Assembly (NCBI RefSeq): GCF_026914265.1
Contig: NC_069125.1
Coordinates: 6,592,117 to 6,656,116 of the forward strand
Reading direction: 5' to 3'
Origin: Mya arenaria
Lineage: Eukaryota > Mollusca > Bivalvia > Myida > Myidae
Length of the DNA stretch: 64,000 bases
Positions within the stretch are counted from its first letter, which is position 1. Each line of letters begins with the position of its first letter. Position numbers and translations under genes: made by a program. Below the pieces are notes generated by a model that worked only from the letters and a program-made list of their open reading frames with translations, did not search any database and was not told where the DNA came from. Shown piece by piece: positions 38,831 through 52,600 of the stretch.

Positions 38831-40089
38831 TTTTTTTGATTGTCAGAACAAACTGAAACTTCAAAATAATACAAGGTATCATCTGGGACCTACTCCCAGG
38901 TATCATGTATTTTCATGGCAAGTTTTGTTGATTAATATGTTAGTACTAGTTCCTCTATCTGTGATATTTGTTGAACCAACCTTGCTGTATTCTGTTATGA
39001 CTTTTTTAAAGAGTTTTTCTTTAACATTCGTAATGTCGTCAGCGAAAATGGGTTCGGTTGAAGCGGCCATGTTTATATTGAGAAGAAATGAAAATGACCA
39101 AAGTTATATAACTTATCACAAATGAATTAGAAATTATATTTTTTTAATTTCAATTTATGTCAAAATTGCTACGCTTGCTTACTTAGGAGTCACCATACAT
39201 TGCAAGTATTTTTATATCACTTTTTCCTCCACTAGACTCAATTTCGATGATGACACATTTTGTTACCTATCATTACATATATCATGCCTGTTTCATAGTT
39301 ATTAGATATAAGAACTGAACATTCTCTATAGTATAACAGTGTATTATAAGAAATAAGAAAACAGCTTTAAGTCTAGAATGACATGGTTCACCTCAACAAA
39401 ATTTTGTACAACAAAGTTCTGAATATGACAACCTTATGTGTCAAACCTAAGGTAATTTTGTGCTATATGTTCAGCTTAGTATGTCAAATTAAACGCTACT
39501 GTTATGGGACATGCACCAACAAAGCTAATTTTCATTTCAAAGAAAGTTACTTTCATTTTGCACAAAATAACCTTTGGTTTTGCACACTTTGGTTGTGAAA
39601 TTCCCAACTTTGTTCAGCAAAATTTTGTGAAAATTAACATTGACTTTCTAGATTAATGTTTTTTTCTAATTTCACATAAAACAGTGTTCTATAAATCCAT
39701 GACCATCCATTGATTATAAATTGATAACAATAATTTATTATCATAATGTAAAATCACTCAAAAACCGGTAGTTAAGTAGTGTTCAAATCAGAAACATACT
39801 TTTAAACATTTCATCATAATATAAACTATTACATAGTGTTTCTATTGATATGTTATACATTGTCTTACATTAGATGTCACAGGGTCTGCTATTTTAAGAA
39901 CTTTTAACAAATTAATGCTAATAAAATTTGAAACCTACATTTTTGTTGTCCAAATTATCTATGAACATTCTTAATTATTCTCTTGAAATCTAAGTTTGGT
40001 ATTAAAGCCGTACTGACAAGAATTTGTGTAATGTGAACATAATATGGTAAATAACTTAATATATCATAGAAATGTCTTATAATAATTGC
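38831..40089. other. AT-rich spacer, nothing recognised
   Basis: Short frames only, with no splice-flanked coding signature. Confidence 0.45.
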
Positions 40090-40337
40090 CCCAATTCTTG
40101 AAACTTCTTAAGCTTAACAGGCTTAAGTAGCTTATTTCAATTAGCCAAAATATATACTTAAATTGGATTTTGATTGATAAAAAATGGTTCATTGTAATAT
40201 CTTGAAGATGATTCCTATCTTAAGTGTAAAAATTCTTAAAAAAGTAAATACTACGCAAATAATTGAAAGACAAAAATAGTGAGCTTCTAAGCTTAATCCT
40301 GTTATAAGGGACTTAAGAAGTTCCAAGAAATTGGGCC
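40090..40337. mobile_element. MITE with CCCAATTCTTGAAACTTCTT termini
   Basis: The left CCAATTCTTGAAACTTCTTA is complementary to the right TTAAGAAGTTCCAAGAAATT followed by GGGCCC. Subterminal CTTAACAGGCTTAAG words are also inverted. It is about 248 bp. Confidence 0.75.
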
Positions 40338-40701
40338 CTGTACATTAAGTCCCATATCGGCACAGGTAACAAGAAGGCTGAGCTCAATCTAGGATTTTCC
40401 CAAGGAAGTCTCAGCTTAGGATGCTTGGACCCTCATGGTTGTCAAATGTAGGTCTCTGGTACCATTATAGGGTCTACTATATCGTTTTTACAAAACAAAA
40501 GAGTTTTTTCAGAGTCCCAATGATGCAAAATAAGTTCAAAATTGTGAAGATAAATCACAATGCTATTCAGTTATATCACATGCTAGTTATTGAATGCTGT
40601 CCTTGACAACAGGGTACAAAACAATTTAGCATATAATTTCAATAACTCGGGTTGTGGGTATAGTAACTTTAACTTATTTTCATTCTGAAAAACAAAATAA
40701 G

Positions 40702-40950
40702 AACTCATGGTTGTCCAGTTGGTGCAGTGATTAGCACACTCGCTTCTCACCACACTGACCCAGGTTTGATTCCTAGCCTGGGCGCAAGTGAGTTTGGTTT
40801 GTGGTCACCAAACCGGACAAGTGGCTTTTTTTTCGGGTACTCCAGTTCTCCCCACAACACAAGACCACACTCTCGCGTAAAATCGTGCCAACGTGATAAA
40901 TATAATGTTGTAATAACTTGCTTCACAATCGTTGTAAAATAAATAAGTTT
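40702..40950 (+). mobile_element. tRNA-derived SINE, family A, plus strand
   Basis: The head reads GTCCAGTTGGTGCAGTGATT then AGCACACTCGCTTCTCA (A box region), with B box GGTTTGATTCC at about 40763. The body contains TTTGTGGTCACCAAACCGGA and TGTTGTAATAACTTGCTTCA. It ends in AAATAAATAAG. Two further copies lie on the minus strand at 54365-54565 and 55140-55365. Confidence 0.85.
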
Positions 40951-41217
40951 AAACTAAAAAAAGAACTCTTCATTCTAAGGTAAGCAAGCAGATAAAATCA
41001 GGAACCCTCATTTTAAATAGATCTCCAATAAACTGATAGATCTGCTTAAATTGCTGTGTCTCTACAAAGTAAGACCTCTCTCAGCCAGAGTAAGTCCTAA
41101 TACCATGAGACTGGTATCAAATCAGCTTATGCACAAGTATAGAAATTGTATTACCAGACTGTGTTATGTACATACATGCCATGTTTTGTGATGTCTTCCC
41201 AGGGGATTTTACTCTGT

Positions 41218-41244
41218 GTGTGTGTGTGTGTGCGCGCGCGCGTG
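41218..41244. repeat. (GT)n(GC)n microsatellite
   Basis: About nine GT units run directly into (GC)5, a Z-DNA-prone alternating tract. Confidence 0.9.
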
Positions 41245-41747
41245 TAACTTGGTTTTGAAATAAATATATATTGAATATATTACAATCAAGTAAAGATTAA
41301 ACTGAAGATTTACGTCACATTCAAGTACTATAGGAACTAGGGTTTTCCATAACATGCAGTATTAGAATAGTACAATAAGTGTGTTTATAAGTAAGTATTG
41401 ATAAAATACCATTTTGAGAGATGAAGGAGAAAGGTTCTAAGTGACATCAAATACGCAGGCAGTTAGAACATTTTTGCTTTCACCTTGCTCAAGTTTTGTA
41501 ACTTTATTGACCTCTTTTGTGGTGCCAGTTAACTGTAAGTGTTAACCCGAATATTAATTATTCAAGAGAATTAGGTATAAGAAAATAGAAGAAACAAAGC
41601 TTGTTATGCTGTAAGATCACTAAGTCATAATAACAAAAAATATGGAGGTGAATAATTAGCATATGACAAGTATTTAAGAAGTGGCATTTTATTCTTAAAG
41701 TGTGTTTTTTTAAGGCTTTTTGCAAAACACTCACAGAGTATAATGCT

Positions 41748-41890
41748 GACCAACAGGGCTGTCATTGACCCACATTGGGAGCCAAATTTCACAGGCTCAG
41801 AACAAATGTGGCCGGTCCGAGGATAGAACCCAGCTACCCCTTCTTGCAAGTCAGACACTATACCAGCTAAGCTCACAAGCCCAGATAACT
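41748..41890 (-). mobile_element. tRNA-derived SINE, family B, minus strand
   Basis: In complement it reads GTGAGCTTAGCTGGTATAGT (A box) and GGGTTCTATCC (B box) about 40 nt apart. It differs from family A in both head and body. Confidence 0.65.
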
Positions 41891-42705
41891 CGAATACTCT
41901 CTAACCTGTGCCATTCAGTAGCCGTGACATTAATATTGAAAAAAAAATTAAACAATTTATCATGGGAGTTATAAAGAAATCATCTGCTGCATAATAATGA
42001 TTGCACAATACTATTTCAATAATTGAAATCCAAATAATTCCGCAATTTTGGACCACTGTAATCAAGTGACTTGTGTAAAGTCTTTCGCTTACATCAAATT
42101 GACCTCTGTAATTAAATGACTAATATGAAATATTTCATTCACCCATACATTCACTGCTACAAAGTTTTTACATGCTAAAGCCAGTCTACTTCCATTTTAA
42201 AAGATATGAACATAAACCTATGCTATATCAGATGAATAAGGTTTGACAAAAAACCCCATAAAAATCACAGACAAATTGAAACAAATTCTACCAATAACAC
42301 AATAAAAGCATCTTTGGCTAAGATCAAATTGATCCATACTTAGATATATTTAGGACTAGTACACACTGTTTATGTAGTATTTCTATTCTAAAAACTGAAC
42401 TGTGCATTCTGAAATTATTTTTTTTACATTTTGTTACTTTTTTTTTACAATTATGATATCAAAGCGTAACACATTCTATTTGATAATTGTCCCGAGATTC
42501 GTTACAGAAAAAAACTTTTTTTGGTGCCAATCAGGTGAACAGTCCCTTTAAGACGTCTGTCTTCATAAGTATTTTCTAATATTGAGGCCACTTCTCAGCC
42601 ATTGATTTATTGGTAACATAAATAGTAAGTTCCAATCAGCCTATAGGTAAACACCTTATGCGTTTAACATAGGAAAGTTGGCTTAAGTCGAGCAATTTTC
42701 TGGCA

Positions 42706-44685
42706 ATGGATATACTGAGGAAAGAGCTTAGAAAAAGTAAGTATTACACTACATGTACATGAGAATATTTGCTATCATATGATTAATCTTGATTCATCTT
42801 GTTTTGGAAAGAAGACAAAATTTAGCAACTAAAATTTGTGTACAATATGATTTCAAAAAATATATTTTTTAAATAAATGATGAAAATGTTTACCATACTC
42901 TTGCATGTTTATCTTTAAGCCACAAAAAAATCTAATTGTAATTTCACCTCTCTCTCTCTGCTCTCCCTCTCTTTTTCTCTGCTCTTCTCTCTCGCTCTGC
43001 TCTTCTCTCTCGCTCGCTCTCTCTCTCTGCTCCCTCTCTCTGCTCTCTCCCTCTCTCTCTGCCCCCCCCCCTTCTCTCTGCTCCCTCTCTCTGCTTTCTC
43101 TCTCTCTGCTCTCTCTCTCACGTCTTTCTGTGCAAAATTTAATACATTCTTCCAAATCTCAATCACCAAAACCACAAAAATCTCAAGAAATGATAACATG
43201 ATTTTAACATATAGTAAAGAATTTGACCTCTAATTCTCGGTCAATCAGGGGTTAATGTGTAGCTTGACTCTCATGTAGAAATTAAGTGATAAATTTCGCC
43301 AGTTTTTCTTGGCATGATTGTATAAATGTATCTTTAAGCAAAAAAATATTATTTAATAAATTGCACTTTTCATGGAAATAATGAGAAATGTTTTCTTTGA
43401 TGTTACAGGATGGTGCAGAAAATACCCTTATATAGCATTCCTAATATTTGTGGGGATAATACTGTTCCTTAGATACCCCAAATATGGTCGCAGTGATTCC
43501 AGTAAGATTGAAAAGGCACAAGACTATGTCCAGTCAACAGTTTCCAAGGATTTTGAGAATGATAACATCAAAGCAGGTGGAACTTGTGACATGGATGAAT
43601 ATCATAGTTCAAACAGACGAATATGTGATATCGTTATGCATTACGTCAACCAAGGGTCCAGGGTCCCTTCAACCATAAGTGACCAGTTAAGCCATAATAC
43701 TGATTGCAGAATTGAAAAGGTAGAAAAAAGCTGTTTAGACATCAGGAATGCTTTTATCTATAGAAAGAGTACATCTGAATTTGAAAATTCTGATTTTCCT
43801 CTCGCTTATGGAATAAAGATTCATACCAACGCAAACCAGGCATTTAGATTGTTGCGTTATATTTACACACCAAAAGATGTATTTTGTATTCATGTTGATG
43901 GAAAAGCACCACCCAAGATATTTCATTCCTTCAAGAGGATTCAAAAATGCTTCAATAATATTGTTGTAATAAACGAGCCTGTTACCGTAATATACTCTTC
44001 CATACGACAAGTGGAAGCGGAGATGAAATGTCTAAAAGCAGTGCGAACGTCTCATGTCAAGTGGAAATATTACATTAACCTAACAGGGCAGGAATTCATG
44101 CTCAAAACAAGAAGTGAAATTGTGCAATTTTTAAAAATCCTTAACGGCTCCAACGACATAGAAAGCTACCAGATTCCGGCAGGAGAGCTTCACAGATTAG
44201 GTCAAGTTCATACTATAGGAAATAACAAAATCTACCGCACAAAACAACAAAAAATTCCCTTTCATATTGATATTAAAATGCAGAAAGGCAGTGCTTATGG
44301 AATGTTTAGCAGGGACTTTGTGGATTTTGTCCTAGATCACGTTTTTGTGAAAGTATTCATGAAGTGGTTAGAAGATACTTATGCACCCGAAGAAATTATT
44401 TGGGCCACATTAAATGCGTTACCTTCCACTCCAGGTGGAGATATTGAACAAAGACGTTACAGTAATGGCAAATACCATTCAAGAGCAGTGATTTGGCGAT
44501 CAGATAAATCTAAATCGTGCTCTGGAAAATATGTGCATAATGTATGTGTTTATGGTGTCGGTGATTTACCATGGTTACTGGATAATAAATACATGGTGGC
44601 TAACAAGTTTTACGAGGATTACGAGCCCGCAGCATTGACGTGTCTGGAATCTGCTATGTATGATAAACTATCTACAGGAGCATAA
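42706..44685 (+). CDS. Core beta-1,6-N-acetylglucosaminyltransferase (GCNT-like, GT14), complete, two coding exons proposed
   Basis: GT14 enzymes add GlcNAc in beta-1,6 linkage to O-glycan cores (core 2/4) in the Golgi. The main exon is 43409-44685. A 31-bp exon at 42706-42736 (MDILRKELRK, donor AAAAA|GTAAGT) splices in phase to the TGTTACAG acceptor at 43408. This gives RWCRKYPYIAFLIF and a 435-residue protein. The product is type II: a basic tail, a membrane helix around residues 16-31, a stem, and the catalytic domain. Landmarks are CIHVDGKAPP, WKYYINLTGQEFMLKTRSEI, the acidic catalytic region YAPEEIIWAT, and the C-terminal GVGDLPWLL and ANKF. If the short exon is not used, the frame opens at ATG 43372 and gives 437 residues with the tail MEIMRNVFFDVTG. 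The basic tail of the spliced form suits Golgi topology better. The intron holds a pyrimidine tract. The gene converges on Twinkle. Confidence 0.9.
42948..43125. repeat. Long polypyrimidine (CT-rich) tract
   Basis: About 175 bases are nearly all C and T on the plus strand (CTCTCTCTGCTC-type repeats with a run of 9 C), broken mainly by regularly spaced single G. It lies within the proposed GCNT intron 1 and could form triplex DNA. Confidence 0.9.
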
Positions 44686-46660
44686 CAATCGATTGTTTTC
44701 ATGTTGATATTATTTCTTAAATAATTTGTTTTGCACTTCTGTTATCAAGAATAATTATATTTTTGTTTGCAAATGAACTTGGCATTTTATGTCTTTGATG
44801 CATTGAATGATGCTGGGTTTAAAGTAGCAAACATCTGACAAGTGAATTTTATATCGAGCACAACATCACTCAGACTGTTAATCAACTTCCAACATAAAAA
44901 GAAATTGTCTGCAGTCAACAGTGATATGGCATATACTTTGACCTATCACCATAAACAAACTACTAAAGAGGCCGGCTCAAATCCCGCAAAGCATCTATAC
45001 ATGTACAGTTTGAATTGGTTTCACTTCAACACTTAAACAGAAGCTTTAAATAACTCTCACAAGGTCACAAACAAATATCTTCGAAGTGCGAAAAACTTCA
45101 ATACTGCTTTTGGGGCGGTACTGGAATAGACTCTTTTCAGCAAAATGACATTATGAACATGATATTATAAACTGCTTGATGAGTATACTTGGCTTATTTT
45201 TTTTTGCAAACAGTAGTTGTATTTTAACAAATGCATGATCAATATTCATGTTCAATAAAAATTATTTTTTGCAAAAAAAGATCAATGTCAGAAGATAAAA
45301 TTTGATACAAGATATTTTTGTCTCAGTTTTCCTATTATTTCAAGACATGTATTTTTACAAACATTGGGGTTAAAGCAAAACAAAACAAGATTCAAAAACA
45401 ACAGGTCGATTCATCAAACTTTGTAAAAGTTAACAACATTGTGAACGTCTACATTGTTAACATTTAGAATCTCTTCTGCTCTGAAAGTTTAATATGGATA
45501 TTCCTTTTATCTGTAGTATTTCTACCAAGATTTGAGTCAACGTTTTCAGTTGTACTCACTTTATATTAATACTTGAGCACATCATGAAATATTTCATGTT
45601 TCAAATTTAACAACATATCGTTAATCAAGTTGTTCACTTTAACAAAGTTCTGAGCAATCGGCCCATTTTTTAACAACACAATGATAATGAGACACGGATA
45701 ATATTGATATAGGAAGAACACAGATATAAAGCACCTTAACAATATAATACTAATAAATTTACTGGGAATTTGCTATTCTACACAAGCACATGTATAATCT
45801 ACAATGCAACCGTACAGCATATGATAGCAACAAACGGATAAAGGTCTTACAATAAATTATGATGCAAGCATCAAATATAACATCATAGTTTCTTTGACTG
45901 AAAAAAACACCCAGAATGGTGGCACAAACTGTGGCAGGTTTCGACAATGATAGGTATTTTCAAGATCATATAAGTTACTTTTTGTGTAAAAGTTTTCCCC
46001 CCACCTTTTAATGACCTTTGAATTGTGAGAATAGCTAAAATATGACTCAAAATTTGCCAATGTATAATTCAAACACTGGCCAAATTTTAAAAGAATAAGA
46101 CAGCATTTAAACGTAATTGTACTTACTGACTTGATAGCAGTTGGAGAAAAGTTTTTTTCGATAGTTGAATTTGATTCCATTGTTGTGTGAAAATAGTATA
46201 ATTTTTGGGATTGTGAAAGGGGCTGAAATTGGGCCCCATTTTCTCTCAAAAACCCCCCACTAGCTCCACAGAATAAATTTAATAATAATAAATTTAATAA
46301 AAATCTAGCAGATTAACATAACATTTGGCACAGAGAGTCTTGTAATTGATCAACATGTAATACTACACTCAAGGTTTTTCTTGAACACAACCTATAGCAT
46401 TCACCAAAAAACCCCAGCACATTTCTTCGCAAAACATTTCACACTTCAACCATATAACCACTGAAGGATCACAATGCAACTTGTTAATATATAACAACTT
46501 AAACTTCTGAACACATCATTATGAACAGCACTGGCGCAAACAATTAATATTAAGAACTAACAACACATCTAGAGCACTTGCTGGGAATCACACTTTGAAA
46601 GTCACAATAGGAGAGCTTTTTCCGTCAAAGGAAACCGTGCAGCAAAAGCTGTCCATGGTT
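44686..46660. other. Spacer between convergent GCNT-like and Twinkle genes
   Basis: It contains a candidate polyadenylation signal (AATAAA) near 45254 for the plus-strand gene. It also holds a GTTAAC-type MITE at 45405-45665, homologous to 38478-38830. Its right end reads ACAAAGTTCTGAGCAATCGG. No further gene is seen. Confidence 0.5.
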
Positions 46661-49600
46661 TCAGTCCTTGTCGCCATCTATATCGCCATATTGAAAAGAC
46701 TCATCAACACTCTCTGGCTGCTTTGGTTTGGATTGTTTCTGTCTGCCGAGGAGAAAGCTGTTGCTGGCTTTGTCAAAGTTCAGTTGGATCATTCCTAAGT
46801 CACCATCGAACCTGTTCTTTACCACCTGTAAGTATGTAATAGAGAGAAAATAATGACTGAGTGTTGTCGAAAGTTGGTTGTTTGATCCCGAAATTGGTAA
46901 TAATCAATTAAAATTTTAAGAAATTGATTTTCGCTAGCATATAAGAACTTTTATTTGAAATTCCATCATGAAATTGGAATTTTTTGCCCAAATTAAGTAT
47001 TTTAACCCCTTAACACTCTTGATGGATTTGACTACAATTAGTGTTATTCTCAAAATAAGTTGATTTTTCTGATGGACCAAATGTTTCACTTAATTATTTG
47101 TGCATATATAGGTTAGAAACAAATTTTGGCAACTGATCCTTTCCCTTAAGGTTTTCAGTTTGGCTTATAAAATCGATGATAAATAAAACTAACTATTCCG
47201 ATTATTTTGATCGTTGGTAATGGTATGGGTCTGATTTTCAATCTTTATTAATAGATACTGCACCCATAACCAGAGTTATGAAAATGGGAGTTTAGCAGAC
47301 CTCGTAAAATGTTTCTTCAAATCTGAGATGATCACCTCAAAACTTACTGAATTTCTACAAGTATTGTTATTTGTAGGAAATATATCGAATAAATAAAAAA
47401 TCTAATTCGAAGGATTTCACAAGAATAAACTATTTTTATTGTAAGAAACTGTTAAAGATGTGCCCTTAGAAATGTTCACAGTACTGTACTGGGGATAGCC
47501 ATATAATGTACTGGGGATAGTTTCAAAGTTGAGCAATGTGTGTGCTGGCGATAACATGTAAAATGGGACAAAAATTGATAGTAACACTGTTAATATACAT
47601 TATACATGTATATGTCTATTTCGAACTTTCAAATAATCAGCAAAAAGTGAGAGTACAATTTGATAAGAAATTATTGAGCAAACTTTAGTTAACATGAGTT
47701 TGATCCATGCTCTCCTAAATGAACGTATATATGCAAGCTGCGTAAATATCAGGGTTGGTCACAATACATTCTTTCTCACTGAAGTGAACGAGCAGAGACC
47801 ATTATTCTAATACCAACATTGACCCAAGCTTAGAAAAAAGCTTTATGTGTTTCAAATTTGATCACAATATCTCATTCCCTACTGGTGACTTTCTGTTTGC
47901 AAAAACGTACCTACTTGATTTACAAAGCAATATTATATATATGAATAGCAAACACCACATACATTCTTTGGCCATATGTTTTGTGTTACTCAATAAATCC
48001 AATTACGGGCGTATTTCAAATATTTACCTCGAACAATTTCCCTCGAGCTCGCGTATAGATAATAGCCGTAATCATTATCACAGTCTTGTTTTTCTAAATA
48101 CATCATTACTATCCTCAGTCCACTTAATAGCTATCCCCTGTGCAGTTATTTATTTGCTTCATCTATCCCCAGTACACTGCCAGGGCATCAAAAGGTATTA
48201 ATATTTCCGTAACAGCAAAAGATATCATATTGATATTTTACACATTACTAGATTATGTAATTACAATGAAATCGCTCGATTCAATTTTTATTCTTATTTT
48301 CAATTTGTTGATTTATGTTTGAAATTGTACCACATAAATTAACATTTGTGAGCGATCATTCAACTTTCGGCGAAAATTGTGCTATTATACAAAAGAGGAG
48401 ACACATTTCCATCATAATCGTATATTGCAAAGTATCAAGTAATTCAAAACTCTTCGATTTTGTTAAATATATCACCATAAAATACAAAAAAATGATAGAA
48501 AACTGTCCATGTGTCAAAATCAAACGCTTATTTATTGATCACTTTTTGAACTATATCTGGTGTCCGTTCCCACACAGTGCACACGCCCGATGCCTGTGGT
48601 GTATAAAAAATCCGTCGGGCCTGTCAAAATCGGCAGACAGTACGCCCGGCGGGCCTATGATTTTTATGGACGAATACTTGCTTTATTTCACAAAAAATAC
48701 TGGATTTTATTTTTCGTGTCCGCAAAATTTAATCATTAAGCGCTAATTTTAAACAGGTTAACTCAGCTAAGACAGTGACAAAATATTCTTTTAAACATGT
48801 AAAATGATACACAATCAGCCTCATACTAGCTCATATTGACAATGCTAGGCTTGTCTTGTGGAAATAATGTATTTGCAGATTTTGTGACAATCTGGTGTCT
48901 AGCCCCTTTAAGATGTGTACCAATACTTTACCTGTATGTACTTTTTGCCCATGACTTTGACCAGTCTCTGATCCTGAATAAGTATCACATTGTCTGCTTC
49001 CTGAGTGACCTTGGCGCTTCCAAATATGGCAGCAGTGGAAAGCTCCTCCCCTTCCCGCACCTGACCAATCAGAGAACAGTATCAAGTCACATGATCAAAT
49101 CATAATGGCATTTTGAAATAAAACACCAATGGAAAGCTCTTCCCCTTTATGCACCTAGCCAATCAGAAAACAGCTTGAAATCATGACAGTATCACAAAGC
49201 AAACATGAAATAAACAAATGTTTGTCACTTGACAACATAGCAAATAAGAAAAAGACAGCATAGCAAATAAGAAAAACAATCTAAAATGAAATGACAATAG
49301 TCAACAAATCACATTGGCTCTCCTTCATCTAACACCAGCAGCCGGTCAATATACATCAGCAAAGGTCAATGTAACACCAGCAGCCAGTCAATATACACCA
49401 GCAAAGGTCAATGTTACACCAGCAGCCGGTCAATATACATCAGCAGCAAAGGTCAATATACATCAGCAACCGGTCAATATACATCAGCAAAGGTCAATAT
49501 ACATCAGCAGCCTGTCAATATACACCAGCAAAGGTCAATATACATCAGCAACCGGTCAATATACACCAGCAAAGGTCAATATACATCAGCAGCCGGTCAA

Positions 49601-52600
49601 TATACACCAGCAAATGTCAATATACATCAGCAGCCGGTCAATATACATCAGCAAAGGTCAATGTAACACCAGCAGCCGGTCAATATACATCAGCAAAGGT
49701 CAATGTAACACCAGCAGCAGGTCAATATACATCAGCAGCCGGTCAATATACACCAGCAAAGGTCAATATACATCAGCAGCCTATTAATATACACCAGCAG
49801 CCGGTCAATATACATCAGCAAAGGTCAATGTAACATCAGCAGCCGGTCAATATACACCAGCAGCCGGTCAATATACATCAGCAAAGGTCAATGTAACATC
49901 AGCAGCCGGTCAATATACATCAGCAGCCGGTCAATATACATCAGCAGCCGGTCAATATACACCAGCAGCCGGTCAATATACATCAGCAGCCGGTCAATAT
50001 ACACCAGCAGCCGGTCAATATACACCAGCAGCCGGTCAATATACATCAGCAGCCTATCAATATACATCAGCAGCCGGTCAATATACACCAGCAGCCGGTC
50101 AATATACATCAGCAAAGGTCAATGTAACATCAGCAGCCGGTCAATATACACCAGCAGCTGGTCAATATACATCAGCAGCCGGTCAATATACATCAGCAGC
50201 CGGTCAATATACACCAGCAAAGGTCAATGTAACACCAGCAGCCGGTCAATATACACCAGCAGCCGGTCAATATACATCAGCAGCCGGTCAATATACATCA
50301 GCAGCCGGTCAATATACACCAGCAAAGGTCAATATACATCAGCAGCCTGTCAATATACACCAGCAAAGGTCAATATACATCAGCAGCCTGTCAATATACA
50401 CCAGCAAAGGTCAATATACATCAGCAGCCGGTCAATATACACCAGCAAAGGTCAATGTAACACCAGCAGCCGGTCAATATACATCAGCAGCCGGTCAATA
50501 TACATCAGCAGCCGGTCAATATACACCAGCAGTTGGTCAATATACATCAGCAGTCGGTCAATATACATCAGCAGCTGGTCAATATACATCAGCAACCGGT
50601 CAATATACACCACCAGCCGGTCAATATACATCAGCAAAGGTCAATATACATCAGCAGTCGGTCAATATACATCAGCAGCTGGTCAATATACATCAGCAAC
50701 CGGTCAATATACACCACCAGCCGGTCAATATACATCAGCAAAGGTCAATATACATCAGCAGCCGGTCAATATACACCAGCAGCCGGTCAATATACATCAG
50801 CAGCCAGTCAATATACATCAGCAGCCAGTCAATATACATCAGCAGCCGGTCAATATACATCAGCAGCCAGTCAATATACATCAGCAGCCGGTCAATATAC
50901 ACCAGCAGCCGGTCAATATACATCAGCAGCTGGTCAATATACATCAGCAACCGGTCAATATACACCACCAGCCGGTCAATATACATCAGCAAAGGTCAAT
51001 ATACATCAGCAAAGGTCAATATACATCAGCAAAGGCAGTTAAAAATCACTTTTTATTTCTGTGTAATAAAATATAATTTTAAACCCCACAGACTCAGAAT
51101 GTAAGCCAGAATTGTTATTCAGCTGTAGGGGAATGGGCCCTGAGGGATCTTTCAAAGGGGAATTTCACATCAAAAAGGAATTTTAAATGCACACAGTATT
51201 ACTTATTCATATGTTAATATCACATGTATATATTATTTAATGCCAATTTATTTATATTAACATTTCATACAGGTACATTTTAACTTGTGACTACAGATAT
51301 TGCCAAAGAATAATGCCTCTATTATTTATGGTCAGATGTTTGTCCATATTTTTGTTCATGGAAAGGACAGACAGAAAGGGACTCAAAATAAGGTGAAATA
51401 TATATTTTTTAAGATGGGAAATTGAGCAAAATCAAGTTCCAAAATCACTAGTTAGACAGCCCTGAGGCCAGTATCATAAGCCCTTTAACCAAAAAGGTTC
51501 CAAACCTTTCTAGGATGCAGTATGAGTGTGACATGGCAGTTTTTCTCTGTAGCAAACTGTCTGAACATGCTGACAACAAGATCCTGTTTTATCCAGCGGT
51601 TAAACTCTGTATAGTCCATGCCCATCATAAACTGTAGGTTGTCGATCACCACATGGCTAATGTCGTGGATGTAGACGGCCTGAGTCATCACCTACAAACA
51701 CATTTACAATTCCTATTTCATGCTTTTTGATGGATTAATAATTGTGAATTATATCCAGATTAACTCACCATTTGAAACAAAGAGATTATCTTAACATTTT
51801 TACACTGCTTCTCCCATTTTAGCCTTTTTTTAGTAGGACAAGTTAAAACCATTTTAATAGTTTTTTCTTTTTTTCAATGAACCCCCTATCGCAAACCTAA
51901 AAACCTAAACGCATACAGCGCTGTGAAGAGAGATTCAATGGCACCATTTCTTTTATAACAAAATTTGGCTAAGATTTTCCAATTAAGAATCAATTTATTA
52001 TTATTTTTGGTGAAATCTAATCTTGAAATGAAGAGGGATAATGTTTGTTTCAGTGTAAGATTGCAGTATATCTTACCTTGTGAGCACCAATAGTTTCACT
52101 TGAGGCAAAGCCATTCATGAAATATAACTTTCGGTGCTTAGTGAAATGTATTGCTATCTTACACTGAAGCAAATAATTATCCTCCATATGTACAAAAAAA
52201 TCTATATTTCAAGGCATTGTACATACTTGTATGTCGCTGTCGTTTTTAACATTCTAAATCAAGTGCCAGACCTTAATTAAAATGGAAGTCTGGTATTGCT
52301 TCTGAAAACTTTCTATTATCACATAAGTATTTGTTTATACACACCTCTTAACACTGCAGTAAGTCATTCGAGTAATTGCTGCTTGAGAATAAAATTACAA
52401 TGAATGTAACACAGAAATATCTTTTTCCAAAATATTAACCAATGAATTTAAAATTCCAATAAAACTTCTAAATCCAAATGGTTAAGATAACTTTAAAAGG
52501 TAAAGGAAAGATTCAACTTGTGACCCTATGATGAACATTTAACAAAAGCTCTGCAGAGTTTTTTTAGTTCAAAACTTTATTATTTTACAGCGATTGTGAA

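Noticed and set aside
40712..40790. Functional tRNA gene
   Set aside because: A and B boxes are present, but the acceptor and anticodon stems do not pair and the sequence recurs with a long SINE body.
43372..43408. ATG at 43372 as the certain start of the GCNT-like protein
   Set aside because: Kept only as an alternative, because an in-phase upstream exon with a near-consensus donor gives a better cytoplasmic tail.
48315..48746. 143-codon plus-strand frame
   Set aside because: It lies in a Twinkle intron, is AT-rich with no family resemblance, and part of it overlaps a repeat-like GC patch.
49314..51042. Periodic proteins such as QYTSAAG or DRLLMYI repeats
   Set aside because: Pure tandem-repeat translation inside a Twinkle intron, on both strands.
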